DNA from: UBA8886 sp963578705
Lineage (GTDB): Archaea; Thermoplasmatota; Poseidoniia; MGIII; CG-Epi1
Assembly: GCA_963578705.1 (NCBI GenBank)
Contig: CAUZDT010000021.1
Span: forward strand, 1 to 19,761
Reading direction: 5' to 3'
DNA length: 19,761 bases
Below are positions 6,719 through 13,915 of the stretch, piece by piece. The stretch's first letter is position 1. Each line of letters begins with the position of its first letter. The translations under genes and the position numbers were made by a program. The notes under the pieces are model-generated. The model searched no databases. It was not told the DNA's origin and saw nothing but the letters and a program-made list of their open reading frames with translations.

Positions 6719-8217
6719 CAGAGTCCCTTAACGACATAGCTGCCGTCCAGCTCGTAGCCCAGCTTGCGGTAGTATTCCAGTGTCCCGACGCCGTGGGTCA
6801 CACGCAGCCGGCCGAAATCGTTTGACATCTCTTCGGCGATACCCATCAGTTGCGCGCCGAGCCCGTGGTGCTGGACGCCGCTGCCTTCCGCGCCGAGCCG
6901 GGCGGCCTGCCCCGTGACCTTCAGCTCGCGCACGGTTGCCTGCCCGTCGTGCCGTAGCCGCATGTAGGCGAGCAGCTTGCGCCCTGCTTCGAATGAGACG
7001 AAATGTTCTGTGCCTCCACTCGCTTCGTAGCTGCGCGTGCGCAGCTCCGCGTCGGCTGGGTCGATGCGGGCGCGCCACACTTCGCGGCAGTTGATGCAGG
7101 CGCAGCGCTTGCCGCGGCGTTTGAGTTCGCGCCGCGCGTATTGCCGCAGGTTGGAGTTCATCACGCCGGCGATAATCTGGTGCTTTGGAATGTCGCGCTG
7201 GATGCGCTGGATGCGGACCCACGGTGGTACCATCTCCTTCAGGTCGGCGACCACGTTGGCCGCAATCTCAGTATCGTATGGTACCCAGTCGCCCGGGTTG
7301 GCAGCGAGTGGTGCGCCCTTGACCAGCAGCGTCGGGTAGAGTTTGAGCATGTCGGGCTGAAATTCAGGCTCGCTGAAGAGCCGCGCGAAGTCGCGCCGGT
7401 CCTTCTCGGGCGACATTCCTGGAAGGCCAGGCATCAGGTGGTAGACCACCTTCAGGCCGGCGCGTTTCAGTCGCCGCGTCGCCGTGATTACATCATCGAC
7501 TGACTGTTGCCGGTTGAGTTTGTCGAGTACTGCATCATCCAAGCATTGGACGCCGATTTCGACTCGCGTCGCTCCCTGTTGCCGCATCTGGTGTACTGCC
7601 CAGTCGCTGCACTCGGTGGGACGCGTCTCCATCGTCAGCGCCACGCAGCGGTGAGGGGCGGTGGCGTTGGTCGCCAGAGCCGCGTCGAGCGAATCGCTTG
7701 ATGCACCGTTCAATGCCCTGAAGGCGCCACGCAGGAACTCGTCCTGGTATTCCGGCTCGCGCGCGGTGAAGGTGCCGCCCATGATAATCAGCTCGACCTT
7801 GTCGGTTGGATGGCCGTTGCGCGCATACTGCTCGAGCCGCCCCGTCACTTGCGCCTGCGGGTCGTAGCCGTGCCGCGCCCCGCGCCGCGCCGCCGGCTCG
7901 TGACCGGTGTAGGATTGCGGCGCGTCGTTGGTCGGCCCGCCGGGGCAGTAGGTGCAGGTGCCGTGCGGGCAGCCTGTCGGCGAGGTCATGATGGCGACCG
8001 GCGCGACCCCGGCCGAAGTGCGCATTGGTTTGACGCGCAGCAGCCGCGCCAGCTCCGGCTCCGCCGCCGCATCGAGCTGCGCTAGCAGCTCGTTGTTCTT
8101 CGGCAGTCCTGCCGTGGTGCAGGAGCGCGCGACGTCCAGCTTGATGCGCTCTACAGCGTCGCGCGACTGCGGCCGCTCTTCCAGCAGCCGTTCCACTACG
8201 CGCGCGGCGACACTCAC
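6718..8217 (-). CDS. elp3: Elp3: radical SAM/GNAT tRNA wobble-uridine modification enzyme
   Basis: About 499 residues. The N-terminal helical region (ARVVERLLEERPQSRDAVER) leads to a radical SAM domain with the Elp3-type cluster motif C-x4-C-x2-C at residues 83-91 (CPHGTCTYCPGG), followed by the conserved KVELIIMGGTFTA, ETRPTECSDW, GVQCLDDAVL and YHLMPGLPG segments. A Cys-rich zinc stretch (CACINCREVWRARI) comes before the C-terminal GNAT acetyltransferase domain (about 395-499, ending LEYYRKLGYELDGSYVVKGL). The family installs the carboxymethyl-type side chain on U34 of tRNAs. Archaeal Elp3 acts without the other Elongator subunits. I chose GTG 8217, 17 nt after the peptidase stop; readings further upstream lie inside the peptidase gene. 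Confidence 0.94.
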   Translation of the reverse strand: MSVAARVVERLLEERPQSRDAVERIKLDVARSCTTAGLPKNNELLAQLDAAAEPELARLLRVKPMRTSAGVAPVAIMTSPTGCPHGTCTYCPGGPTNDAPQSYTGHEPAARRGARHGYDPQAQVTGRLEQYARNGHPTDKVELIIMGGTFTAREPEYQDEFLRGAFRALNGASSDSLDAALATNATAPHRCVALTMETRPTECSDWAVHQMRQQGATRVEIGVQCLDDAVLDKLNRQQSVDDVITATRRLKRAGLKVVYHLMPGLPGMSPEKDRRDFARLFSEPEFQPDMLKLYPTLLVKGAPLAANPGDWVPYDTEIAANVVADLKEMVPPWVRIQRIQRDIPKHQIIAGVMNSNLRQYARRELKRRGKRCACINCREVWRARIDPADAELRTRSYEASGGTEHFVSFEAGRKLLAYMRLRHDGQATVRELKVTGQAARLGAEGSGVQHHGLGAQLMGIAEEMSNDFGRLRVTHGVGTLEYYRKLGYELDGSYVVKGL

Positions 8218-8234
8218 GCTTGCGCAGCGCAGCG

Positions 8235-9338
8235 TCAGTATAACGTCTTCGCGGCGTGCGTCAGCGTCTCGCAGCCCGCGCGCGTCACGAGCACGTCGTC
8301 TTCGATGCGGATGCCGCCCTGCCGCGGGAAGTAGAGTCCCGGCTCGACCGTCACGCACATCTCCTTCTCCAGCACCGTCTTCTGCCCATATGTCAGCGAC
8401 GGCCACTCGTGCACTTCCAGCCCGAAGCCGTGCCCGGTGCCGTGGACGAAGCGGTTACCGACGCCGCTGCGGCCGAGGAAATTGCGCCCCGCGCCGTCGA
8501 CATCCTGCGCGACGGCGCCGTGCCGCAGCGCGGCCCGCGAACGCTCGTTGGCTTCGAGCACCAGCGCGTAGCGCTTGCGCCACTTCGGGGCGGGACTGCC
8601 GCCGACGAAATACGTGCGCGTGATGTCCGAGCAGTAGCCCTTCCAGAAAGCGCCAAAATCGCAAATAACCGAATCGCCGTCGCGCAGTCGCCGGCGTCCG
8701 GGCGAGTGGTGCGAGAACGCCGCGTTCGGCCCGGAGGCGACAATCGTTGTGAACGAGGTCTCCTGAACCCCGCGCCGCCGCAGGAAGTAGTCGATTTCAG
8801 CCGCGACTTCGAACTCGGTGAGGCCAGCGCCAGCTTCGCACAATTCGCGCGCGAAGCGCTGACCCGCGTCAGCGTGACGCACGGCGACGCGGATGCGCTC
8901 CAGCTCGTCGGGCGCCTTGCGGGCGCGCAGGTCGCGCACGGCTGTCGAGCGCTCGACCGCAACGCTGCGCTGCAATCGTAGCACGGCGTCGCTCAGCACG
9001 CGGCCCACTTCGCGCTCTTCGAGCAGCGCTTTAAGCGCCGCCTTGGCCGACGCAAATTCGGCGCCAACGTCGGGGTAGCCTGACCAGAGCCGCAGGTCGC
9101 GCACGCCGGCTTCCTTGCGGCAGCGGTGTCCTTCGAGCGACGAGGTAATCCCGACCGGCGCACCGCGCTTCGGGACGAAAACATAGTTCAGCGTCGAACC
9201 TGGGGGCGACCCGGGCGGCGATTCGGCTGACGCGAGCCAGCGCGTGTTCCCCGCGCTGACGGCGACGAACGCGTCGGCGTCCGCTTCGCGCAGTGCGCGC
9301 CGCACGCCAGCCCAGCGGCGGCGATAATCAATCTGCAT
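8235..9338 (-). CDS. pepQ: M24B Xaa-Pro aminopeptidase/dipeptidase
   Basis: A 367-residue cytoplasmic metallopeptidase that releases residues next to proline. It has a creatinase-like N-terminal domain (1-130) and a pita-bread catalytic domain. All five metal ligands are visible: Asp227 (VICDFG), Asp238 (YCSDITRTY), His303 (VHGTGHGFGLEVHE), Glu332 (VTVEPGLYFP) and Glu346 (GIRIEDDVLV). Supporting histidines occur at SHHSPG (209-214) and VHE (309-311). Length and motifs fit the prolidase/aminopeptidase P group; sequence alone does not separate PepQ from PepP activity. Its start lies inside the end of the 54-residue membrane ORF (11-bp overlap), implying translational coupling. Confidence 0.93.
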   Translation of the reverse strand: MQIDYRRRWAGVRRALREADADAFVAVSAGNTRWLASAESPPGSPPGSTLNYVFVPKRGAPVGITSSLEGHRCRKEAGVRDLRLWSGYPDVGAEFASAKAALKALLEEREVGRVLSDAVLRLQRSVAVERSTAVRDLRARKAPDELERIRVAVRHADAGQRFARELCEAGAGLTEFEVAAEIDYFLRRRGVQETSFTTIVASGPNAAFSHHSPGRRRLRDGDSVICDFGAFWKGYCSDITRTYFVGGSPAPKWRKRYALVLEANERSRAALRHGAVAQDVDGAGRNFLGRSGVGNRFVHGTGHGFGLEVHEWPSLTYGQKTVLEKEMCVTVEPGLYFPRQGGIRIEDDVLVTRAGCETLTHAAKTLY

Positions 9339-9492
9339 TCTCGCCCCTGAGCGACCGCGCCAGCAACGCCGCGGGCAGGGCGTTGCCGCCCCAGAGCAGC
9401 AGCGTGACGGGCCAGTGGTCCGTTTGCAGGAAGAGCAGCCCCACCGCGGCGAGCGCGAAGTAAATCAGCGCGAGGTAGAGCTTCAGCAGCAC
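9328..9492 (-). CDS. Small two-segment membrane protein (54 aa), easily overlooked
   Basis: A 54-residue frame starting at GTG 9492 and ending at TGA 9328. It begins LLKLYLALIYFALAAVGLLF, which is one membrane segment (about residues 2-22). QTDHWP forms a short loop, a second hydrophobic stretch follows (VTLLLWGGNALPAALLA, 29-45), and the tail is RSLRGENAD. It fills exactly the gap between the dolichol-kinase-like gene, whose stop it overlaps by 10 bp, and pepQ, whose start it overlaps by 11 bp. Both overlaps and the GC-rich third codon positions argue for a real gene. Function unknown; it may be a partner of the neighbouring membrane kinase-like protein. A GTG start and no visible homologue keep confidence moderate. 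Confidence 0.65.
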   Translation of the reverse strand: MLLKLYLALIYFALAAVGLLFLQTDHWPVTLLLWGGNALPAALLARSLRGENAD

Positions 9493-10106
9493 TCGAGCAC
9501 CCCTGTAATCACGTCGCCTGGCAGCTGCGGGGCGCCTGGCAGCGCCGCCAGCAGCAGCAGCACCGCGACCGGGACCAGCTGCATCAGCAGGTCGTCATCG
9601 AGCCATTTCACGGTCGGCAACTCAGCCGCGACCATCACGACCGCGGCGACCAGCGCGTAGCCCAGTGCGGCGCTGGAAAGCGCGGCCACCATCCCGAAGA
9701 TAGCTATATAAATTAGGAACGCCGCCACGACCCCCCCGCCGAGCGCCTGCTGGCGCGGCAGCCGCGGCTTCAGTTCGCCCAGCAGCGGGTCGGTGTAGGC
9801 GGCGGCGATGATGGTTGCCATCACCACCGCCTGCCCCACGCCGAGGTATTCGTGCGCTGCCAGCAACGCGGTCGTGCCGGTGGTGAACCAGAGGAAGCCG
9901 GCGATGCGGTGTTGCTCATATTCGCGCATGCCAGGCATCTCGCGCGCGGAGCGCAGCCGCGCAGCTTCGACCGCGACCGTCGCGAGCCAGAAGCCGGCCG
10001 CGAAGGTGAAGCGCGGCACGCCCCAGAGGGTTGGCGGCAGCAGGAAATAGACCACATAACAGGCGACGACTGTGTGGTTGAAGCGGCGGAAAAGGTGCTG
10101 GTCCAT
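9483..10106 (-). CDS. Polytopic membrane protein, dolichol/phytol kinase (CTP-dependent) family-like
   Basis: A 207-residue protein, mostly hydrophobic, with about six membrane segments. The order of polar motifs resembles the DGK1/SEC59/VTE5 group of CTP-dependent lipid kinases: a histidine near the start (RRFNHTVVACY), an acidic-arginine pair after the second segment (VEAARLRSA), EYEQHRIAGFLWF, a loop corresponding to the usual GDxxA site (AAAYTDPLLGELKPRLPRQQ), and near the end KWLDDDLLMQLVPVAVLLL, matching the 'DNLTIPL' end motif. The expected reaction is phosphorylation of a polyprenol or other lipid alcohol. Because the GDAxA motif is degenerate, I hold this as probable. ATG 10106 overlaps the MBL-fold stop (TGATG); it is preferred over a GTG 18 bp upstream. 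Confidence 0.6.
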   Translation of the reverse strand: MDQHLFRRFNHTVVACYVVYFLLPPTLWGVPRFTFAAGFWLATVAVEAARLRSAREMPGMREYEQHRIAGFLWFTTGTTALLAAHEYLGVGQAVVMATIIAAAYTDPLLGELKPRLPRQQALGGGVVAAFLIYIAIFGMVAALSSAALGYALVAAVVMVAAELPTVKWLDDDLLMQLVPVAVLLLLAALPGAPQLPGDVITGVLECC

Positions 10107-10738
10107 CAGCTGAGGAACCTCCACACTTCGGGCTGCCCCGGCAGGTCTTCAGGCTCCAGCTCCATCTCGCTGCCGAGGTCGATGACTGGCCACGGGCTGG
10201 CGTCGAGGAATGGCTGCACCTCGTCGATGGCGAGCGTCAGGCTCCCGTAGCGATAGTGCATCGGTACCACCACACGGGGCGCGACCGCTTGCGCGACACG
10301 CCACGCTATCGCGGAGTCGATGGTGAAAACCCCGCCGACGGGGAGGAACAGCACATCGCAGCCCCGCATGGCGTCCAGCTGCTCCTCCGGGTAATGCCCT
10401 AAATCGGCGGTGTGCAGGAAATCGATGCCTCCCATCGCGAAGCGGAACATGACCACACTGCCGCGCTTCGCGCCCTGTTCCTCATCGTGGAACGCCGGGA
10501 TGCCCCGGATTTTGCACTCCTGGAAGCTGTGCCGCCCGGCGGTGTCGATGACCCGCGCCCGCAGCCCGCGCACGTTCCGCGACTGGTTGTGGTCGAAATG
10601 GTCGTGGCTCACCAGCACGAGGTCAGCGCTGGCAGAGGGCGGCGGCAGCCCGATGGAACGCCCGTCGTGCGGGTCGATTACCAGCGTGAAGTCTGACTGC
10701 AGCTCGAAACAGGCGTGGCCGTGCCAGCGCAGGATCAT
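10106..10738 (-). CDS. Metallo-beta-lactamase fold hydrolase, UPF0173/UlaG-like
   Basis: A 210-residue MBL-fold protein. The metal signature HxHxDH is SHDHFDHN (His45, His47, Asp49, His50, with Asp46). Other expected elements follow in order: GRHSFQECKIRGIPAFHDEEQG, FLHTADLGHYP carrying the bridging Asp, LFLPVGGVFTID, and PMHYRYG for the last His. This arrangement fits the UPF0173 group (YtkL/UlaG-like), which includes zinc-dependent hydrolases of diverse or unknown substrate. No signal peptide is present. It is the first gene of a six-gene minus-strand operon and starts 25 bp from a TATA element (10759-10767), so its message is probably leaderless. Confidence 0.9.
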   Translation of the reverse strand: MILRWHGHACFELQSDFTLVIDPHDGRSIGLPPPSASADLVLVSHDHFDHNQSRNVRGLRARVIDTAGRHSFQECKIRGIPAFHDEEQGAKRGSVVMFRFAMGGIDFLHTADLGHYPEEQLDAMRGCDVLFLPVGGVFTIDSAIAWRVAQAVAPRVVVPMHYRYGSLTLAIDEVQPFLDASPWPVIDLGSEMELEPEDLPGQPEVWRFLS

Positions 10739-10758
10739 CGGCCGCCGAGGCGGGACGC

Positions 10759-10767
10759 GGTTAAAAG
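10759..10767 (-). promoter_or_regulatory. TATA box for the MBL-to-elp3 operon
   Basis: Minus-strand CTTTTAACC lies in the 31-bp gap between the TFB stop and the MBL-fold start, centred about 25 bp before ATG 10738. No other promoter-like element is evident before the later genes of the cluster. Confidence 0.55.
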
Positions 10768-10769
10768 CG

Positions 10770-11711
10770 TCAGATGTGGATATCTATGTTCAGGAACTGC
10801 GCCATTTCCTTGTAGCGGCTGCGAATCGTGACTTCCGTCAGGTCCGCGGCGCGTGCGACGTCCTTCTGCTTGCGGCGTTCGTTGTTGATAATCGACGCGA
10901 TGTAGACTGAGGCCGCTGCGAGCGAAATCGGCACCGAGTTGGTGAGCGGCACGTCCTGTGCAGCACGCAGCAGGTCGCGGGCAGTCCCCTCGACCTTCGG
11001 CGTCAGGTCCAGCTTGGAGCAGATGCGCGGCAGGTAGTCCTCAGGCAGCGGAGGCATCGAGTGCATTTTCAGTGCCTTGACCATCACCTGGTAGGTGCGC
11101 GAGATTTCCTTGCGTGAGTAGCGGCTGTGCCGGCTGATTTCGGTCAGCGTGCGCGGTACCCCTTCCTGCCGGCAAGCAGCGTAGAGTGCGGCGCAGGCGA
11201 CCATCTCGATGGCCCGGCCCGAAAGCGACTGTTCCTGGATGGCGCGGCGATAGATGAATGCCGCCGTCTCCTGGATGCGTCGCGGCAGCTTCAGGTTCGT
11301 GGCGACCGCCTGCATTTCGCGCATCGCGACCGCCATGTTGCGCTCCGCAGATTTCGAGGCGCGGGCGCGCCGCTGCCACTTGCGCATGCGGAAGAGCATC
11401 GACTGGTTGCGGTTGGAAATCGAACGGCCGTAATAGTCGCGGTTGGTGGGTGAAATCTCGGTCGAGAGTCCCTTGTCCGGCAGCGTCGCCGACATTGGTG
11501 GGCCAGCCCGCGCGAGGGCGTTCTCCTGCTGCATGTCGAAAGCGCGCCACTCCGGGCCGGGGTCGACAATATTTTCCTCCAGCACCAGGCCGCAATCGGC
11601 GCAGACCACTTCGGCGTGATCATAGTCGCGTTTCAGGTGGGTGCTGCTGCACTCCGGACAGGTCAGGATTTCGTCTACCTTTTCGCCTTTCTTCTTTGGT
11701 TTTGTCGCCAT
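10770..11711 (-). CDS. tfb: Transcription initiation factor B (TFB/TFIIB homologue)
   Basis: A 313-residue general transcription factor that bridges TATA-bound TBP and archaeal RNA polymerase. The N-terminal zinc ribbon uses Cys18, Cys21, Cys37 and Cys40 (CPEC...CADCGLVLEE). The B-reader/linker region (about 50-110, with PEWRAFD and RNQSMLFRMRKWQ) follows. Two cyclin-like repeats occupy about 115-205 and 210-310; the second ends with a helix-turn-helix (DVARAADLTEVTIRSRYKEM) that reads the BRE. I chose ATG 11711 because a strong Shine-Dalgarno lies 5 nt before it. An in-frame ATG at 11732 would add MGSGGDR. It is one of two genes here with an obvious Shine-Dalgarno leader. Confidence 0.96.
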   Translation of the reverse strand: MATKPKKKGEKVDEILTCPECSSTHLKRDYDHAEVVCADCGLVLEENIVDPGPEWRAFDMQQENALARAGPPMSATLPDKGLSTEISPTNRDYYGRSISNRNQSMLFRMRKWQRRARASKSAERNMAVAMREMQAVATNLKLPRRIQETAAFIYRRAIQEQSLSGRAIEMVACAALYAACRQEGVPRTLTEISRHSRYSRKEISRTYQVMVKALKMHSMPPLPEDYLPRICSKLDLTPKVEGTARDLLRAAQDVPLTNSVPISLAAASVYIASIINNERRKQKDVARAADLTEVTIRSRYKEMAQFLNIDIHI

Positions 11712-11715
11712 TCTG

Positions 11716-11723
11716 TCACCTCC
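11716..11723 (-). promoter_or_regulatory. Shine-Dalgarno sequence deciding the TFB start
   Basis: Minus-strand GGAGGTGA is followed by CAGA and then ATG 11711. Most other operon-leading genes in the window lack such a site, so it is informative here. It lies between the two in-frame ATG candidates and favours the downstream one. Confidence 0.7.
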
Positions 11724-11757
11724 AGAACCCATATTCGGGGCCGGGCGGATATGGATG

Positions 11758-11767
11758 AGTATAAAAG
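11758..11767 (-). promoter_or_regulatory. TATA box for tfb
   Basis: Minus-strand CTTTTATACT is centred about 52 bp before ATG 11711 and 31 bp before ATG 11732. With the usual 25-bp spacing transcription begins near 11737, giving a leader of about 26 nt that carries the Shine-Dalgarno. Confidence 0.6.
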
Positions 11768-11835
11768 ACTTTGGGCAAACTGAAATTCGTCAATAAGCGT
11801 ATTCTATGGCGGAATACTTCCAGTCAGGAGTTAAT

Positions 11836-11843
11836 TGTATAAC
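11836..11843 (+). promoter_or_regulatory. TATA box for the secreted acidic protein
   Basis: TGTATAAC is centred 25 bp before ATG 11865, and no Shine-Dalgarno precedes the ATG, so a leaderless transcript is predicted. The divergent tfb promoter is a separate element about 75 bp away. Confidence 0.55.
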
Positions 11844-11864
11844 TAGCCGCCGTAATCGGTCGGC

Positions 11865-13487
11865 ATGCGCCGAATACTATTGGCACTTTTGGTGGCTACG
11901 CAGTTCGTTGCTGCACCCGCCATGGCACCGACCGCCTGGCAGGTGGGCGACAGCTGGGCCGTGGGCAACGAAGTTGACTTCAGCTGGATCTTTGATGAGT
12001 TGACCTCAGAATTGCGGACTCCGCTCGATGACAGTGTGGGTGACAGTAATTTTCCAGTGAAGAGTTACGACATCAACAATGAGGGGAGTCTGGGGCTCTA
12101 CCACAAGGGTGAGGTAGTTGATGACCTTGACTTCATGTACCACATTAATTCCGAGACTGGATTCTACACCCACGTGGCAACTGACTGGCAGGCGACGGTT
12201 GAGCTTCCTGTTGCTGGTTACTACGAGGATGTTGAGGAACGCTGTGATGATGAGGGTTGCAAAACTTTCCTGGCAGATGGGACGGAGATGCCAGTTGCTG
12301 TACAGCAGGCCAGTTTCACTGCCGGGTTCGACCAGGTCGAACGTGTTGCCGTAGAGAGCTGGTGGACGCAGGATGAAATTGACCTTACCAAGATTGACAT
12401 TACGCTCAGTCAGGGAACAGAGTTTGATTTTTCTGTCCTGAACGCTCCCAACTTTACCGATGAATTGAGTGGAAATCAAAGCTATGATGAGGAGGGCGAT
12501 ACTACATACTATGATTGGAAGGAAGTTCGCTACGACTCCGTTTCCTGGGGTGGCAGTACCGAGGTCAGTTTCCACCTCCTGCTGGAGTTTGACGAGCCAA
12601 TGAACGTGCTGGACCTGCCTATTGAGGAGGGCGAAATTTGGGGCGGTTCCACGCTTATCACTATCAGTGGTGACCTCGGTGGGACGATTGACCTGGATAA
12701 GCCAGTTTCCTCTGCCTGCCCTGAGGAAGATTGTGACCAGCTGCTAGAATTGCAGGAATTATACAGAAACCTGACAGAGAACTTTGCGGAAATGGATGTT
12801 GACCGCAGTTTCCAGAGCTGGGAGGACCTGTTCCCGTTACACATACCTTCCAACTGGATGCAGGAGCTACTGGATGCCGCCCTTGATCAAATGGAAGAAG
12901 AGGAACGTGATGCCTACGACGATTCTGGAGCGAATCTGCGCATCGAGGGCAACCGGTTCCATTTTGGCCCGGTCGAGATTCCAGAACCCATCCACTACAA
13001 TTTCACCACTGGCGGGCGGCTGAATGTGCCTCTTGCTGATGGTTCAACCGTTGAAGCGTTTGAAATACTGCCATACGAGAGTGAGGAGGAACATGAAGAT
13101 GATTCCGGCAACGAGGACCCCACGGACCCCACCGATCCTGGCCGCGCTGAAGGTGAAGAGAATGAGGGGGAGGGGAAAGACGAAATGGATAGGGGACCTC
13201 CAGTCGATGCTCATTCATATATCGCATCTGACACGGGACGTATCGTATACATGCACATGGACATGCCCGTTCCAGGCGATGAGTCAGGAGAACGGACGAT
13301 ATCCCTCGAGGCTGAAGAGGTAGCCTTTGCGGAAGCAGATACCGCTATCGACCAGAAAGCGGATCCAAGCAATCCACAACGAAATGGCCCGGAAGACCCA
13401 GTAATCGACGAACCCGGCTTCCCGCTTCCCGGAGTGGGTTTGCTGGCGATTTTACCGCTTGCTCTAGTGGCACGACGTCGCCGCTAG
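11865..13487 (+). CDS. Secreted acidic surface protein with PGF-CTERM-like sorting tail
   Basis: A 540-residue protein of unknown function. Residues 1-21 are a Sec signal peptide (MRRILLALLVATQFVAAPAMA). The long ectodomain is rich in Asp, Glu, Tyr, Trp and Thr, has predicted beta-strand patterning and possible N-glycosylation sites (for example NFT, NLT and NQS). Cysteines occur in pairs (CDDEGC near residue 126; CPEEDC near 285). An acidic Pro/Asp/Glu linker (about 405-445, including DPTDPTDPG) precedes the C-terminus, which reads PGFPLPGVGLLAI, then LPLALVA and a terminal RRRR. PGF, one hydrophobic helix and terminal arginines is the PGF-CTERM layout recognised by archaeosortase A. It probably ends up lipid-anchored on the cell surface. 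Third codon positions are visibly less GC-rich than in neighbouring genes. Confidence 0.85.
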   Translation: MRRILLALLVATQFVAAPAMAPTAWQVGDSWAVGNEVDFSWIFDELTSELRTPLDDSVGDSNFPVKSYDINNEGSLGLYHKGEVVDDLDFMYHINSETGFYTHVATDWQATVELPVAGYYEDVEERCDDEGCKTFLADGTEMPVAVQQASFTAGFDQVERVAVESWWTQDEIDLTKIDITLSQGTEFDFSVLNAPNFTDELSGNQSYDEEGDTTYYDWKEVRYDSVSWGGSTEVSFHLLLEFDEPMNVLDLPIEEGEIWGGSTLITISGDLGGTIDLDKPVSSACPEEDCDQLLELQELYRNLTENFAEMDVDRSFQSWEDLFPLHIPSNWMQELLDAALDQMEEEERDAYDDSGANLRIEGNRFHFGPVEIPEPIHYNFTTGGRLNVPLADGSTVEAFEILPYESEEEHEDDSGNEDPTDPTDPGRAEGEENEGEGKDEMDRGPPVDAHSYIASDTGRIVYMHMDMPVPGDESGERTISLEAEEVAFAEADTAIDQKADPSNPQRNGPEDPVIDEPGFPLPGVGLLAILPLALVARRRR

Positions 13488-13915
13488 ACCGGCCGTTCCA
13501 TCACTACTGCATCGCCGCCGTCCTGATAGTAGCACGGCAGTAGGTCTACACCAGTGAAGCCGAGGTGGCGGTAGAACTTAACAGCCGCTGAATCAACCCG
13601 TGCTTCCAGGGTGACGCGGCTGCAGCTACGCTTGCGCCCGGCGGCCATCATCATCTCGAGCAGCTTGCGGCCATGGCCCTGCCCCTGCACGCTGGGCGCC
13701 AGCACCATAATCAATATCCGCAGCTTGTCGCCCGGCAATAGCGCACCACACGCTGCCCCGACTAGCTTGTTGCCACGGCGCGCGATGGCGAATCCGTCAG
13801 GCCACTGGGACTGGATTTTCAGGAACACCTGCGGATTGTAGCTCTCGTCCAGGTTGTCCGCGAGGAACTGCATCAGTTCCTCGAGGTCCTCCGGCTGGAA
13901 CAGGAGGTATTTCAT
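13484..13915 (-). CDS. GNAT-family N-acetyltransferase
   Basis: A 143-residue single GNAT domain. The acetyl-CoA pyrophosphate-binding loop is QGQGHG (residues 77-82) following the beta-4 strand LRILIMVLAPSV, and motif B is LEARVDSAAVKFYRHLGF (103-120). This is the layout of RimI-like and other small-molecule or protein N-acetyltransferases; the substrate is not evident. Its ATG overlaps the transglutaminase-like gene's TGA (ATGA), so it is the third gene of the Sec61-beta cluster. The 3' end overlaps the convergent surface-protein gene by 4 bp. Confidence 0.9.
   Translation of the reverse strand: MKYLLFQPEDLEELMQFLADNLDESYNPQVFLKIQSQWPDGFAIARRGNKLVGAACGALLPGDKLRILIMVLAPSVQGQGHGRKLLEMMMAAGRKRSCSRVTLEARVDSAAVKFYRHLGFTGVDLLPCYYQDGGDAVVMERPV

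Noticed and set aside
11712..11732. Upstream TFB start at ATG 11732
   Set aside because: It would place the Shine-Dalgarno inside the coding region. It cannot be fully excluded because it lies about 31 bp from the TATA box, so it is kept as an alternative only.
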